Shown here one piece after another: positions 37,273 through 46,022 of a DNA stretch of 64,000 bases. The position numbers and the translations under genes are program-made. The notes beneath the pieces were generated by a model. That model saw only the letters and a program-made list of their open reading frames with translations. It was not told the origin of the DNA and did not search any database. Position 1 is the stretch's first letter, and each line of letters opens with the position of its first letter. Origin of the DNA: Symmachiella dynata (lineage in GTDB: Bacteria; Planctomycetota; Planctomycetia; Planctomycetales; Planctomycetaceae); the NCBI RefSeq assembly GCF_007747995.1, contig NZ_CP036276.1:750001-814000 (forward strand). Direction: 5' to 3'.

Positions 37273-37372
37273 AAACCCTTTCAGGGTTTGGTTCCCCCTG
37301 GTCCTCCTTACCTAGGGTGGCGCGGCGTTGCCGCTTACCCTAGGCTAAGATGAGCTACCCCTTCGGGGTAGG
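37273..37372. repeat. Triple-hairpin repeat, copy 2
   Basis: Palindromes AAACCCTTTCAGGGTTT, then ACCTAGGGTGGCGCGGCGTT paired with TTACCCTAGGCT, then TACCCCTTCGGGGTA. Same architecture as 26680-26788. The rest of the 37150-37464 gap has only the GGCCACCGGCCAC short repeat at about 37425-37450. Confidence 0.7.
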
Positions 37373-37464
37373 TGTCACACTGACAAGCCAACTAAAACCA
37401 ATTGACTTGAATAAAAATTCACTGGCCACCGGCCACCGGCCACTAGCCACTCTGTAACCTGCCA

Positions 37465-38556
37465 TCAACGCTGCACCCGCCCAGAACCGCTGCCGGCAAC
37501 CAAGGCCTCAATCTCCGCGCGGGTGGCGTAATTAAAATCTCCTTTGATGCTGTGTTTCAAGCAACTGGCGGCGACGGCATAACGCAGGGCTGATTCCGGA
37601 TCGGCCATTTCGGGTGTGTTCAAGGCAAAGACCAATGCCCCCGCAAAAGAGTCGCCACCTCCGACCCGGTCGACAATGTTGCGGATTTCGTAAGGGGTAT
37701 AGTTTCCGTTATTATCCAGCGGTGCCGCAAAGCTGCGGTCTTGAGCGACGTCGAACAACAGGGCGCCCCAGTTATTGTGGCTGGCAGAGAGGCTTTCGCG
37801 GAGCGTGATCGCAACCTGTGAGACGTTGGGATATTGAGCGACGATTTTCCGCGCAACGGTTTCATAGGCGGCGACGCTGATTTGCCCCGCTTCCACGTCA
37901 GTATCGTCGGCGCGAATGCCCAACATCATGTCGGCGTCTTCTTCGTTGGCGATGACGACATCGACGTAAGGCATGAACTCCTGCATGGTCTGTTGCGCCA
38001 GATCCTTGGTGCCGGTCCCCGGTTTCCAGTTCCACAGTTTTTTGCGAAAGTTCAGATCACAAGAAACCCTCAGCCCCTGCTGTTTGGCCTGTTTTACGGC
38101 GGCCAAACCCGCCTCAGCAGCTGCGGCGCTGATCGCTGGGGTGATGCCGGTGATGTGAAACCAATTGGCCCCCGCGAAGGCGGTTTTCCAGTCGTAGGCC
38201 TCGGCGGCGGTGAGGGAAATCGAACTGTGATCGCGGTCGTAAATCACGGTCCCTGCACGTTGATTGGCGCCGGTTTCGACGTAATAGACGCCGAAGCGGC
38301 CTTCGTCCCGGCGCTGGACCAGTTCGGTTCCGACATTGAATTTGCGGAGTTCCGCCTCAAAGGCGTCGGTGAGTGGATTGTCGGGCAGGCTGGTCAAAAA
38401 CGACGCAGAGCCTCCTTGCCGGGCGATTGAGACGGCGACATTCACCTCGCCGCCGCCAAAGGTGATCTCCAGCCGCCCAGGCAGGGCTTGCGGAATCCGC
38501 ATGAATTCTTCCGGCGCCATACGAAGCATGACTTCACCGAACGTCACGACGTGCAT
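37465..38556 (-). CDS. kdgK: PfkB-family sugar kinase, probable 2-dehydro-3-deoxygluconokinase
   Basis: From the ATG at 38556 (GGGAG six bases upstream; the frame runs on 57 codons to 38727 with non-family sequence) the protein has 363 residues. It starts VVTFGEVMLRMAPEEFMRI and GRLEITFGGGEVNVAVSIAR, the substrate-binding region typical of KDG kinases. The DRVGGGDSFAGALVFAL motif near the C-terminus is the PfkB signature 2, with catalytic Asp and a GGGD in place of GAGD that KDG kinases share. It would phosphorylate 2-keto-3-deoxygluconate from pectin or alginate-type sugars with ATP. It has no sugar-catabolism neighbour. A close alternative is another PfkB ketose kinase. Confidence 0.87.
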   Translation of the reverse strand: MHVVTFGEVMLRMAPEEFMRIPQALPGRLEITFGGGEVNVAVSIARQGGSASFLTSLPDNPLTDAFEAELRKFNVGTELVQRRDEGRFGVYYVETGANQRAGTVIYDRDHSSISLTAAEAYDWKTAFAGANWFHITGITPAISAAAAEAGLAAVKQAKQQGLRVSCDLNFRKKLWNWKPGTGTKDLAQQTMQEFMPYVDVVIANEEDADMMLGIRADDTDVEAGQISVAAYETVARKIVAQYPNVSQVAITLRESLSASHNNWGALLFDVAQDRSFAAPLDNNGNYTPYEIRNIVDRVGGGDSFAGALVFALNTPEMADPESALRYAVAASCLKHSIKGDFNYATRAEIEALVAGSGSGRVQR

Positions 38557-38898
38557 TTCAACTCCCATTTCCCAAAGCGGTTGTACGGTCGACATTAGAA
38601 AGTCAATGTAGCCAACCCCGGCGGGAAATGCATCCTTAGGCCGCCCGGCGCGGTGCAGGGAACTGCCGTGGAATTGAGATCTGAAAATTTCGCACAACTT
38701 GAAACAGCCGTGCCAATGTGTTGTCACCGCTGTCTGCTAAATCAGATTCATCAGCCAATGTGCTCGACGGCGGTGGTTTTGCGACCCATGTTTAATTGAG
38801 ATGGAATTGGCGTGGGCATGCCTGCTGCGAAATCACCGCCGTTTATTTTTTATAACTCGGCGCTGGCGGCCGCGCTATTACCAGCGGCGGCCGCGTAC
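38557..38898. other. Gap between KDG kinase and nuoN-like gene
   Basis: About 340 bp between co-directional genes; must hold the kdgK promoter and any terminator of the complex-I-like operon. An inverted repeat CGCTGG...CCAGCG with GGCGGCCGC flanks lies at about 38861-38894, just after the nuoN-like stop, but no T-run follows. No gene seen. Confidence 0.4.
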
Positions 38899-40383
38899 TT
38901 AACGGATAAGCCAATCCCACACGGTCCGCGGGAAGAGACTCGTGGCGATGATCGCGACTGCCAGCGCGATGGCAACAAGACGTGCTGCACGTCCTCGTCG
39001 TGGTTGGGGTTTGTTCAACGGTGGATGGAAGAACATCAGGCTGATCGTGCGTACGGCAACGCCGGCCATGACTAACCCACCGACGACGCCTGCGCCGGCA
39101 GCGGTGACAAATCCGCCGTGAAACGCGACCAAGTCGAGCGGATTCGGCACTTGCACTGCCAAGGCCGTCCACAGTAGAGCGGCCTGACTCCAAAAACCTA
39201 GCAGCGGCGGTAGGCCTGCGAGGCTGAATAGAAATAGCAAAACCGCCGTCGCCAATATTGGCTCAGTCCGCAACAACCCGGTCAGTTCATCCGTGAACCG
39301 GCATTTTTCATCGCCGCCGCCCAAGGACAAAAACACGGCGGACAAACCGGCCAGCGCGAGGGATGTCGCTCCCAATTGACCGGTCCAAGCGGCGCGGGCT
39401 TGCTCTAATTCCAGGCTGTCTCCCTGTTGGACGCGCCAGCAGATGACCGCCAGACCCAGCAGCCACCAACCAGTCTGGGCCATCGCCAAGTTGGCCAACA
39501 GTCGTGGAACACGAGTTTGAGTCAGCGCCATCAACGCTCCTCCCAACAGCGTGATCACCGCCAAAACCAACAGCAAGGCAACTCCTAAGTGCGCCGCAAC
39601 AGAAGAGGGCAACAAGCAAATTCGCAGTAAGGCAGAAATCGCGGCCAGACGCGGCACGAGCAACAGGACTCCCGTAGTCCAACCGTCGACGTCATCCACG
39701 ATGTCGACCATCGCAAAATGAAACGGCACAGCCGCCAGTGGAATCGCCAAGCCGGTGATCAGCAAGATCAAAGCGGCGCTATTCATAGCTGTTTGATGTG
39801 CTTCGGCAGTTCCGTGGAGATTCATTATCGACAGCGTCGTCGTGCCGGTGCATGCATATAGGAACACGAAACCCAACAGAGTCAGGCTCAGCGATAAGCC
39901 TGCCATGACGGCGAATTTTAGCGTCGCCCCCTTCGCCGTTAGAGTCCGCTCACTCACAAACAAAATCAAAACCAGCGGCAGGTAGGCCAAGGCCAACGCA
40001 GTGGTCAGCAGCACCAGATCGTCAGCCATCGCTGCCAACAGCCCCCCAGCGGTGCTGAACAACAACATCGCCGCACTTTCCACAGCCGATTGTTCGCCGC
40101 AAGTCCGTTGTGAAAGTAAGCCGGCGAATACTCCTCCCACGCCGAGCATGATCCACTGCAGTGTCTCAACATGTGGATCGACGGCAATCTCGGCGATCTC
40201 TGTTGCATCAACGCCGGAGGAAATCCACGCTTTAGCGGCGCCGGCAGCAATGAATATGCAGACGCCGATTGCGCCCACCCATGTCTTGCTGAGACGACGA
40301 TGTTGAAACCCCAACAGCAACAAGCAGGCTGTGGCAACCAGAATGATCTGGGGGCAGAGTATCGCGAGGGTCGGATTGTTCAT
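38899..40383 (-). CDS. nuoN: NuoN-like membrane antiporter-type subunit (divergent)
   Basis: This 494-residue protein has about 14 membrane segments and is the last gene of the complex-I-like cluster. The family core is readable at GLAIPLAAVPFHFAMVD, matching the TM7 region GxxFKxSLVPFHxWxPD of NuoN, and at ALAYLPLVLILF with downstream ATLKFAV. Compared by eye with Escherichia coli NuoN, Glu133 is Ala131 and Lys217 is Pro215, while Lys158 is kept (Lys156) and Lys247 is Arg. The substitution of two ion-path residues argues against normal proton pumping. ATG start with GGGGAGG upstream; 14 bp after the nuoM-like gene. Alternative: a subunit of an Mrp-type or hydrogenase-type complex. Confidence 0.85.
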   Translation of the reverse strand: MNNPTLAILCPQIILVATACLLLLGFQHRRLSKTWVGAIGVCIFIAAGAAKAWISSGVDATEIAEIAVDPHVETLQWIMLGVGGVFAGLLSQRTCGEQSAVESAAMLLFSTAGGLLAAMADDLVLLTTALALAYLPLVLILFVSERTLTAKGATLKFAVMAGLSLSLTLLGFVFLYACTGTTTLSIMNLHGTAEAHQTAMNSAALILLITGLAIPLAAVPFHFAMVDIVDDVDGWTTGVLLLVPRLAAISALLRICLLPSSVAAHLGVALLLVLAVITLLGGALMALTQTRVPRLLANLAMAQTGWWLLGLAVICWRVQQGDSLELEQARAAWTGQLGATSLALAGLSAVFLSLGGGDEKCRFTDELTGLLRTEPILATAVLLFLFSLAGLPPLLGFWSQAALLWTALAVQVPNPLDLVAFHGGFVTAAGAGVVGGLVMAGVAVRTISLMFFHPPLNKPQPRRGRAARLVAIALAVAIIATSLFPRTVWDWLIR

Positions 40384-40397
40384 ACCTGCCTCCCCTT

Positions 40398-41987
40398 CTA
40401 GCGATCCAAGTTGCGGTCATCAACGCGTTCTACGGCAGCAGGCGGCGACTGTTGTCCTGCAATGATGCGGGACACGGCCGTTTCGGTGCGGCTGAAGAAT
40501 AGTTGCGGCGCCACGCCGATACACAACACCGCCAGGATCAGCGGCAGCACAGCCGCCATTTCTCGCAGATTCAGATCCCCACGTATCGCATGGGTGATAG
40601 ATTCTTGCGGCGTCCAGGAGGGATGATCGATGACCGGTTCGCGAAACGTTCCCCCAAACACACGCTGCATGACTCGCAAGAAACACCACGTGCACAGCAC
40701 CAGCGCCACCAGACCGGTGATCGCAAAGCCCGGATGAATTCGCGCGACTCCCATGGAGACTGTGGCCGTGGCGACAAAACCACTGGTCAGCGGCAACGCG
40801 ATCAAGGAGGCGACGCCGACAAACGTCACACCTGCCAAGCGAGGATATCGACTCGCTAATCCGCTAAACGCTTCGGCTTCACGCGTGCGAAACCGCGTGA
40901 ACAACGCGCTAGTCACACAGATCACGATTCCCAGCGACAACCCATGACTACACAGCGCCAACAGGCTGCCGTTGATGCCGATCAGGGTGCTTGAAAACAG
41001 TCCCAGTACCGAAAAGCTGGCATAACTGACAGTCAAGTTTGCCGTCAAGCGTTTAAGATCATCCTGCACCAGCGCCAGCATCACGCCATAGATCGTCCCG
41101 ATGGCGGCCGGCCAGAGAAAATACCCCGCCAGGTCGCCGCACAGTCCGGGGAAGAGTGGCAACAACAAACGCAGCCAGCCATAAAGGCCGATTTTTATCC
41201 AAGCGCCGCACAACATCAACAGACCCGCCGTCGGCGCTTCGACCGCAGCATCCTGCAACCAAATGTGTAGTGGAAACAATGGCACCTGAATCGCAAACCC
41301 CAAACCAATCGCCGCAAACAACCACAGTTCAATCCCGGCCCAATACTGGGTGTTTGCGGAACTGGCCGCGACGAGTTGTGGCAATTCCGAAATCAATTGC
41401 CGCAGGTTCAACGTGAACTCCGCGCTGCCCGACATCCAGTAGTGCGAAAGCACCAACAGCCCGCAGCCGGCAAATGTCAAACCGCTGCCGACGAGGGTAA
41501 ACAGAAAGAACTTGATCGCCGCCGGCCGTCGATCGGTTCCTCCCCAGCCGCCGATCAAAAAGAACAGCGCCACACGTGTTACTTCCCAAAAGAAAAAGAA
41601 CCACAGAAGATTGTCCGTCGCAAAGACTCCCAGCAGTCCCGCTTCCAGAGTCAGCAGACATGCCAAATACAAATCAGTCCGTGGATGGGCGCGGGTGACG
41701 GTGATTAACACAGCGGCATAGGTCAGCAAGGCCGTCAACACCAGCAACCAAACGTTGATCCCATCGATGTGCCATGTCGGCGGATAGAATATTGCTCCGG
41801 AGTGGCTGGGAGCGACGTCGGCCTGTGGATCATGAGTAACGGCCATCCAGATTGTTGCCACCAAAGCCGCGGCAGTGAAGCTGGTCGCGATCCCCTGCGC
41901 AGCCCGTGGGCGCGCACGCCCCCCAACAAGCACGGTTATGGCACCGGCCAGTGGGAGCAGGACGAGTGAAGAGACTATGTCGGACAT
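40398..41987 (-). CDS. nuoM: NuoM-like membrane antiporter-type subunit (divergent)
   Basis: This 529-residue protein starts at the ATG at 41987 (a TTG one codon earlier is not preferred) and has about 14 spans. NuoM motifs are clear: LLWFFFFWEVTRVALFFLIG (Glu135, equivalent to Glu144), FAIQVPLFPLHIWLQDA, EAPTAGLLMLCGAWIKIGLY and ALPLTSGFVATATVSMG. By eye the TM7 lysine (Lys234 in E. coli) is Gln234, and the TM12 glutamate of SGFVGEF is replaced, while Glu135 and Lys265 are kept. It is the least altered of the three antiporter-like subunits. It lies 32 bp after the nuoL-like gene. Confidence 0.9.
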   Translation of the reverse strand: MSDIVSSLVLLPLAGAITVLVGGRARPRAAQGIATSFTAAALVATIWMAVTHDPQADVAPSHSGAIFYPPTWHIDGINVWLLVLTALLTYAAVLITVTRAHPRTDLYLACLLTLEAGLLGVFATDNLLWFFFFWEVTRVALFFLIGGWGGTDRRPAAIKFFLFTLVGSGLTFAGCGLLVLSHYWMSGSAEFTLNLRQLISELPQLVAASSANTQYWAGIELWLFAAIGLGFAIQVPLFPLHIWLQDAAVEAPTAGLLMLCGAWIKIGLYGWLRLLLPLFPGLCGDLAGYFLWPAAIGTIYGVMLALVQDDLKRLTANLTVSYASFSVLGLFSSTLIGINGSLLALCSHGLSLGIVICVTSALFTRFRTREAEAFSGLASRYPRLAGVTFVGVASLIALPLTSGFVATATVSMGVARIHPGFAITGLVALVLCTWCFLRVMQRVFGGTFREPVIDHPSWTPQESITHAIRGDLNLREMAAVLPLILAVLCIGVAPQLFFSRTETAVSRIIAGQQSPPAAVERVDDRNLDR

Positions 41988-42019
41988 CAAATCGTTTCAG
42001 GCGACGCCGGAAGGGATGG

Positions 42020-43879
42020 TCAGGGCACGTCGGTGCCGGACCAGAGGACGACCGCGAAAATCATGGCCACTGCCGCCACGATCATCAAGGCATAAAACTG
42101 GATCAAGCCGTTTTGCAGCGACTGCGCGGATTTCGCGAATCTGACCGGTAGTCTCGCAAACGTGCCGATGAGAATGCGATCAATAAAAAACCAATCCACA
42201 AACCGGCAGAGCAACGATCCGGCGCGTAGCGGCAGTGCGACGCCTAAGAAGTAATAGTCACGCAAAAAGAATTCGCGACTCCCCAAGGTCGTGAACGGTC
42301 GCAAGAGGCGCGCGACCGGGGTGGGAAGACGACTCTCGGCAACGCGCGCCAGCCATGACGTAACGCCGCCGCCCACAACCGTCGCGGCGACGATGATTTG
42401 TAAAAAACGATCCTCACTCACCGGCGCGACACCGGGCAATAAATAATTGTTCAGCCAACCGGTCAGCGGACCAAGCACCGCACCCGCAGCCAAGGTCGCC
42501 CCGGCGAGCAGCAGCAACATGGCTTGTTGAGGCCAAGTGGGGGACGCTGCCTTTGCATGGTTTTCACGCATAGCTAAATCGTGGGCAGCTGAGGGCCACA
42601 ATAATCGGAACAGGCCGACCGTCGTAAAAAAAATCGCCCCCACCGCACACCAGAAAAACACCGACCACCACGTTGATTCCGTCGCGTCGGCGACATCGCC
42701 CGCGTTGCGGACGAGGGAAAGAATAGACTTTAGGCTCCAAAAACCCGAGAGCAGGGGAACTCCACACAGCCCGATGGTCGCGCTAAGAGATACTATTTTT
42801 TCCATGCGCGAGCGGCCAGTTGCCAGACAGATAACCGTCATGCCGGTCGAGAGGATGGCCAACTGCATCCCGGCTACTGCGATACCACCCGGCGCGCCGG
42901 TTCCCACAGCCAGCCAGATCAATCCCAGGTTCGCAATCGTAACAAAAGCGAGAAGTCGTGCACGGGACATCAGCGTAGCAGCGATCCACCCGGCGGCCAA
43001 CGCCGTTCCTCCGCCGATAGCGGCCACCACCAATAATCCATTGGGCATGTGCGCGAGAAACGTTTGGAAGCGTAGCAACAGAGAAATCCCGGCGACGCCG
43101 CTGCCCACGCATTGCAAACATGCCGCCGCCGTGGGAGATTCTTCGCCAGCATCGGGCAACCAAACCCACAGCGGAAACTGTGCGCAACCCGCAATGGCCG
43201 CCACCAAAATACCGATCCCGGCGATCGTCTCCTGACTGGTGAATTCACGATCATGAACGGCGGCCAGTAGCTGCGCGATATCCAACGTTCCCGTCGTCGT
43301 CCACAAAATACATGCCGCAATCAGCAATCCACACCCACCGACTGAAAGCACAATTGCAGTTTTTCGCACAGCCATGCGACGTCGCAAATCAGCCGCTCCC
43401 TCCCCCGCCAAACCGCACACAGCTACGGCCAACAACTGCCAAGCCACGATCAATTGCAGAAAATTCTCGGAGGCCAGTACCAAGACGGTCGCGCTGACCG
43501 CACCCAAAAGCAAACACAACCGGCGCCAATCCGTGGTTGTGGATGAAACTGCCGTTGCCGCATGCAGAACAATCAGCCCGCCAACAACTGTGACGACAAA
43601 AATCAGCCATGCGGTCATGTGGTCGGCAACCAATGACAGCGAGACGGTGAATGGGATTTGTCCCGGCAAGGAAAACCATTCACCCAGGGCCACTTGCACT
43701 GGCTCCGTTTGCTGCGAAGTGACAAACAACAATGTCGCGCCGGCGGCTGTGGTGGCCAGTCCCCCGAAACCAGCGACCGCCCGGCCGGCGCGGGGCATGC
43801 GCAGCCATCCCCCAAGCAGCACGACGATGCAGGCCGCGAGTGGAATCAAAAAAGTCGAAATGAGACTAACGTGGATCAC
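42020..43879 (-). CDS. nuoL: NuoL-like membrane antiporter-type subunit (divergent)
   Basis: The start chosen is the GTG at 43879: AGGAAGG lies upstream and it overlaps the TGA of the nuoK-like gene (GTGA), while the frame upstream of it is non-membrane shadow. The product is 619 residues with about 14-15 spans. The family core is CAQFPLWVWLPDAGEESPTA and VPLLSGFWSLKSILSLV. Against E. coli NuoL by eye: Glu144 is Gln148 (IVAWQLLAV), Lys229 is Gly231, His254 is Cys257, and the SGFWSKDE motif is SGFWSLKS. The long amphipathic lateral helix of NuoL is not clearly present; after about residue 520 the protein has only one or two further spans. It probably cannot move protons in the canonical way. 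Confidence 0.87.
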   Translation of the reverse strand: MIHVSLISTFLIPLAACIVVLLGGWLRMPRAGRAVAGFGGLATTAAGATLLFVTSQQTEPVQVALGEWFSLPGQIPFTVSLSLVADHMTAWLIFVVTVVGGLIVLHAATAVSSTTTDWRRLCLLLGAVSATVLVLASENFLQLIVAWQLLAVAVCGLAGEGAADLRRRMAVRKTAIVLSVGGCGLLIAACILWTTTGTLDIAQLLAAVHDREFTSQETIAGIGILVAAIAGCAQFPLWVWLPDAGEESPTAAACLQCVGSGVAGISLLLRFQTFLAHMPNGLLVVAAIGGGTALAAGWIAATLMSRARLLAFVTIANLGLIWLAVGTGAPGGIAVAGMQLAILSTGMTVICLATGRSRMEKIVSLSATIGLCGVPLLSGFWSLKSILSLVRNAGDVADATESTWWSVFFWCAVGAIFFTTVGLFRLLWPSAAHDLAMRENHAKAASPTWPQQAMLLLLAGATLAAGAVLGPLTGWLNNYLLPGVAPVSEDRFLQIIVAATVVGGGVTSWLARVAESRLPTPVARLLRPFTTLGSREFFLRDYYFLGVALPLRAGSLLCRFVDWFFIDRILIGTFARLPVRFAKSAQSLQNGLIQFYALMIVAAVAMIFAVVLWSGTDVP

Positions 43880-44190
43880 GTGCGGCAACCTTCCTGAGGA
43901 TGCCCGGTTTCGATGGTGCGTCGGCGGGATAGGACCCGATAAAACGTAATTGCCATAGCGATTTGAGCAGCGGCCATGCCCCCGATCAGGAACAACCAAG
44001 CAGCGCCGCCGACATCTTCCCGCGCTGCACTGAGGGTGGCAAGGGCGACACATGCTCCTTGCAGCATGATTTGCCCCCCTAGCAGCAGGTGGAACAAACT
44101 TCGCCGGCAGAGTACGCAAAGAGTTCCCGCGACGAACTGAAACATCGCGAACACGAGTAGATTGTGCAACAGTGCCGGATCGATTGTCAT
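43876..44190 (-). CDS. nuoK: NuoK-like membrane subunit with both key glutamates replaced
   Basis: This 104-residue, three-span protein matches NuoK along most of its length: CRRSLFHLLLGGQIMLQGA aligns with RRNLLFMLIGLEIMINAS, and GGMAAAQIAMAITFYRVLSR with [21 protein letters not shown]. The two membrane glutamates essential in E. coli NuoK, Glu36 and Glu72, are Gln40 and Gln76. Start and stop overlap both neighbours by four bases (ATGA with the nuoJ-like gene, GTGA with nuoL-like), so the operon is translated as a coupled unit. It is the clearest sign that the complex has lost its charged ion path. Confidence 0.88.
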   Translation of the reverse strand: MTIDPALLHNLLVFAMFQFVAGTLCVLCRRSLFHLLLGGQIMLQGACVALATLSAAREDVGGAAWLFLIGGMAAAQIAMAITFYRVLSRRRTIETGHPQEGCRT

Positions 44191-44927
44191 GCCGCTGTGC
44201 CCTCCACGGTTTGCGCTGTCGGCTCCGAAGATCCGCCCGTCATCATACGGGGCACGGTCACCATGGCGATCATCAACAGCAGACTGACAACGGTCAGGCT
44301 GATTCCATGATCGAACAACAGCGATCGTCCCAAGTCACTCCAGCCCAATCGAGTGGCGGAATCTGCGATAGCTGTCGCGCGGGGCGGTTCCGCAGCCACG
44401 GCGGATGGAAGTGCGCTGAGTAGTCCGGTGAATAACAAAGCGGTGAACGCACAGGCGAGCCCGGTGAATCTCCAGGACGACTCGGGGGGAGATTCGTCGT
44501 TCGTTTCCGAAACGGCGGCAAAGAGGAGCAGAGGGCCGAGAAATCCCACGTTGACGATGAGGTTCATCACACCGACGATCACCATGCCGCCGACAAAAAG
44601 CAGCGTCGTATTGGCCAAGACAGCGACAACAAACCAGGCCATTCCACGGCGACGACAGCGGCAGGTCATGACGGCAATTGTTGCCACCAATCCACAACCG
44701 GCCGGAATGAGAAAGCAAAGTGTTGAGACAAACGACGACGAGGTCGTGATGAGCGAATCACCGCCGGTCAGTGGGAACAAACTCAACAGGGCGGCCAAGG
44801 CAATGACGGCGACAGCAGTTCCCGTGCGCCGCGGTGCGGGTACGCGCTGCGTCAGCAGGAGAGAGACTCCCCCAGCCCCCAGTCCGCAGACGATCAAAGT
44901 CGTTATCGGCAGTCCTTGCACGCTCAT
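44187..44927 (-). CDS. NuoJ-like membrane subunit with extended N-terminus
   Basis: The product has 246 residues. From about residue 68 it follows NuoJ: FLIPAGCGLVATIAVMTCRC, MNLIVNVGFLGPLLLFAAV (equivalent to EIIVYAGAIMVLFVFVVM) and the C-terminal LGRSLLFDHGISLTVVSLLL, matching the LGxxLFxxYxLxFELASLLLL segment with Glu replaced by Thr. About 65 residues with two extra spans precede the NuoJ part and are not seen in standard NuoJ. Assignment rests on eye alignment and on its place between the nuoH-like and nuoK-like genes. ATG start; gap of 77 bp after the nuoH-like gene. Confidence 0.75.
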   Translation of the reverse strand: MSVQGLPITTLIVCGLGAGGVSLLLTQRVPAPRRTGTAVAVIALAALLSLFPLTGGDSLITTSSSFVSTLCFLIPAGCGLVATIAVMTCRCRRRGMAWFVVAVLANTTLLFVGGMVIVGVMNLIVNVGFLGPLLLFAAVSETNDESPPESSWRFTGLACAFTALLFTGLLSALPSAVAAEPPRATAIADSATRLGWSDLGRSLLFDHGISLTVVSLLLMIAMVTVPRMMTGGSSEPTAQTVEGTAA

Positions 44928-45004
44928 CCGTGAATCCCTGGAAAAATCCTCACCTGGGGACGCGACAAGCCCGCGATCACGTCCCGCTCTTTAACAAACA
45001 GGGG

Positions 45005-46015
45005 CTAACAGCCGGTTTCTGTGTTGTCGACAACCATGCCTTTCCACAGCGCGGTTACGTGCGTCCGGTGAAACATCAACCCGTAGGTGATCATCCCGCT
45101 GGCGACGATCCATGACAACAATCCCCGCGTCATGAAATCATCGGGACGTAACCACGTTTCGGTGGTCAACGCGATCATCAAATTCGTCCCCGCTACCGCC
45201 AGCAACACGTTTCCGGCGATGCTCTCGACGTCAGACGTTTGCCGCGCCGCACATTTTGTCCGCAACCATGCCAACCCGCACAAAACAGCCGCCAATTTGA
45301 CGGCCACCACCATCGCCCGTAGAACCACGGCGGCTGCAGTGAGAGTGTCGTCGGTAGTGTACGTCGTGATTCCCCAGAAATACCAGCCTCCGCCGAACAG
45401 CCCGACCGCCAACAGCGCCAAGACGATGCACTGGAGATACACGATCAATTCAATCTCATGCGATAGATCCAGCCGCCTCAGAGACAGGGCCCCGACTGCA
45501 ATCACAAATACCGCGCAACCCAACGGTTGTATCGCTGCAGTCCAGGATCCCGCTTGCGCTTGGAATTCTGCGAGATTGGCGAGATTATAACTGCCGAATA
45601 AAAATCCCAGACCGGCCAGTGCGCAGATGATCGTCAGCCAGGTGGTCATGCTGCGGAGCAGCGCTGCGAATTCCCCGCACCCCCCCGCCACCGGAAGGTA
45701 ACGCACGATTTCCAACCCGCCGCACGCGACAACTAGCCAAATGGCAATCCCCTCAGCCGCCGGCCAAGCGGACATCATTTCGGCCAACACACTCCCCAGT
45801 GCCGCCGTCCAGACAAAGAGCCGAAATGCCCCACCGACTGATTGTGCGACGGATGCAGGCTGGGAGATCAGTCCCGCCCCGAAGATTTGTCGCAAACGTT
45901 GAAGCAGACGGGCACGCGTGAGGCGATGGCCGGGGATGAGGTATTCCTCAATGGCGATCATCCAACAGACCGCTGCCGGGATTCCACAACAGAGGATCAA
46001 GAAGGTTGTCCACAT
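45005..46015 (-). CDS. NuoH-like membrane subunit (divergent)
   Basis: This 336-residue protein has about eight spans. The segment SYNLANLAEFQAQAG followed by QPLGCAVFVIAVGALSLRRL and DLSHEIELIV aligns with the NuoH stretch SFNLxxI...QPLGFLVFLIAALAExNRxPFDLPExExELVxG. The quinone-channel loop is shortened and AETNRxPFD is not kept, so a quinone role is doubtful. The amphipathic stretch after span 1 (IEEYLIPGHRLTRARLLQRL) also sits where NuoH has its IERRxLGxxQxRxGP motif. Position between NuoA- and NuoJ-like genes fits the order A-H-J-K-L-M-N. ATG start seven bases after the upstream stop. Confidence 0.72.
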   Translation of the reverse strand: MWTTFLILCCGIPAAVCWMIAIEEYLIPGHRLTRARLLQRLRQIFGAGLISQPASVAQSVGGAFRLFVWTAALGSVLAEMMSAWPAAEGIAIWLVVACGGLEIVRYLPVAGGCGEFAALLRSMTTWLTIICALAGLGFLFGSYNLANLAEFQAQAGSWTAAIQPLGCAVFVIAVGALSLRRLDLSHEIELIVYLQCIVLALLAVGLFGGGWYFWGITTYTTDDTLTAAAVVLRAMVVAVKLAAVLCGLAWLRTKCAARQTSDVESIAGNVLLAVAGTNLMIALTTETWLRPDDFMTRGLLSWIVASGMITYGLMFHRTHVTALWKGMVVDNTETGC

Positions 46016-46022
46016 GGTCGTC

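Noticed and set aside
38557-38727. N-terminal extension of the KDG kinase to 38727
   Set aside because: The extra 57 residues do not resemble PfkB kinases, while the ATG at 38556 has GGGAG upstream and begins with the family start.
43880-44119. N-terminal extension of the NuoL-like protein
   Set aside because: The extra residues are Arg/Cys/Pro-rich shadow of the nuoK-like gene; the GTG at 43879 has a ribosome-binding site and couples to the upstream stop.
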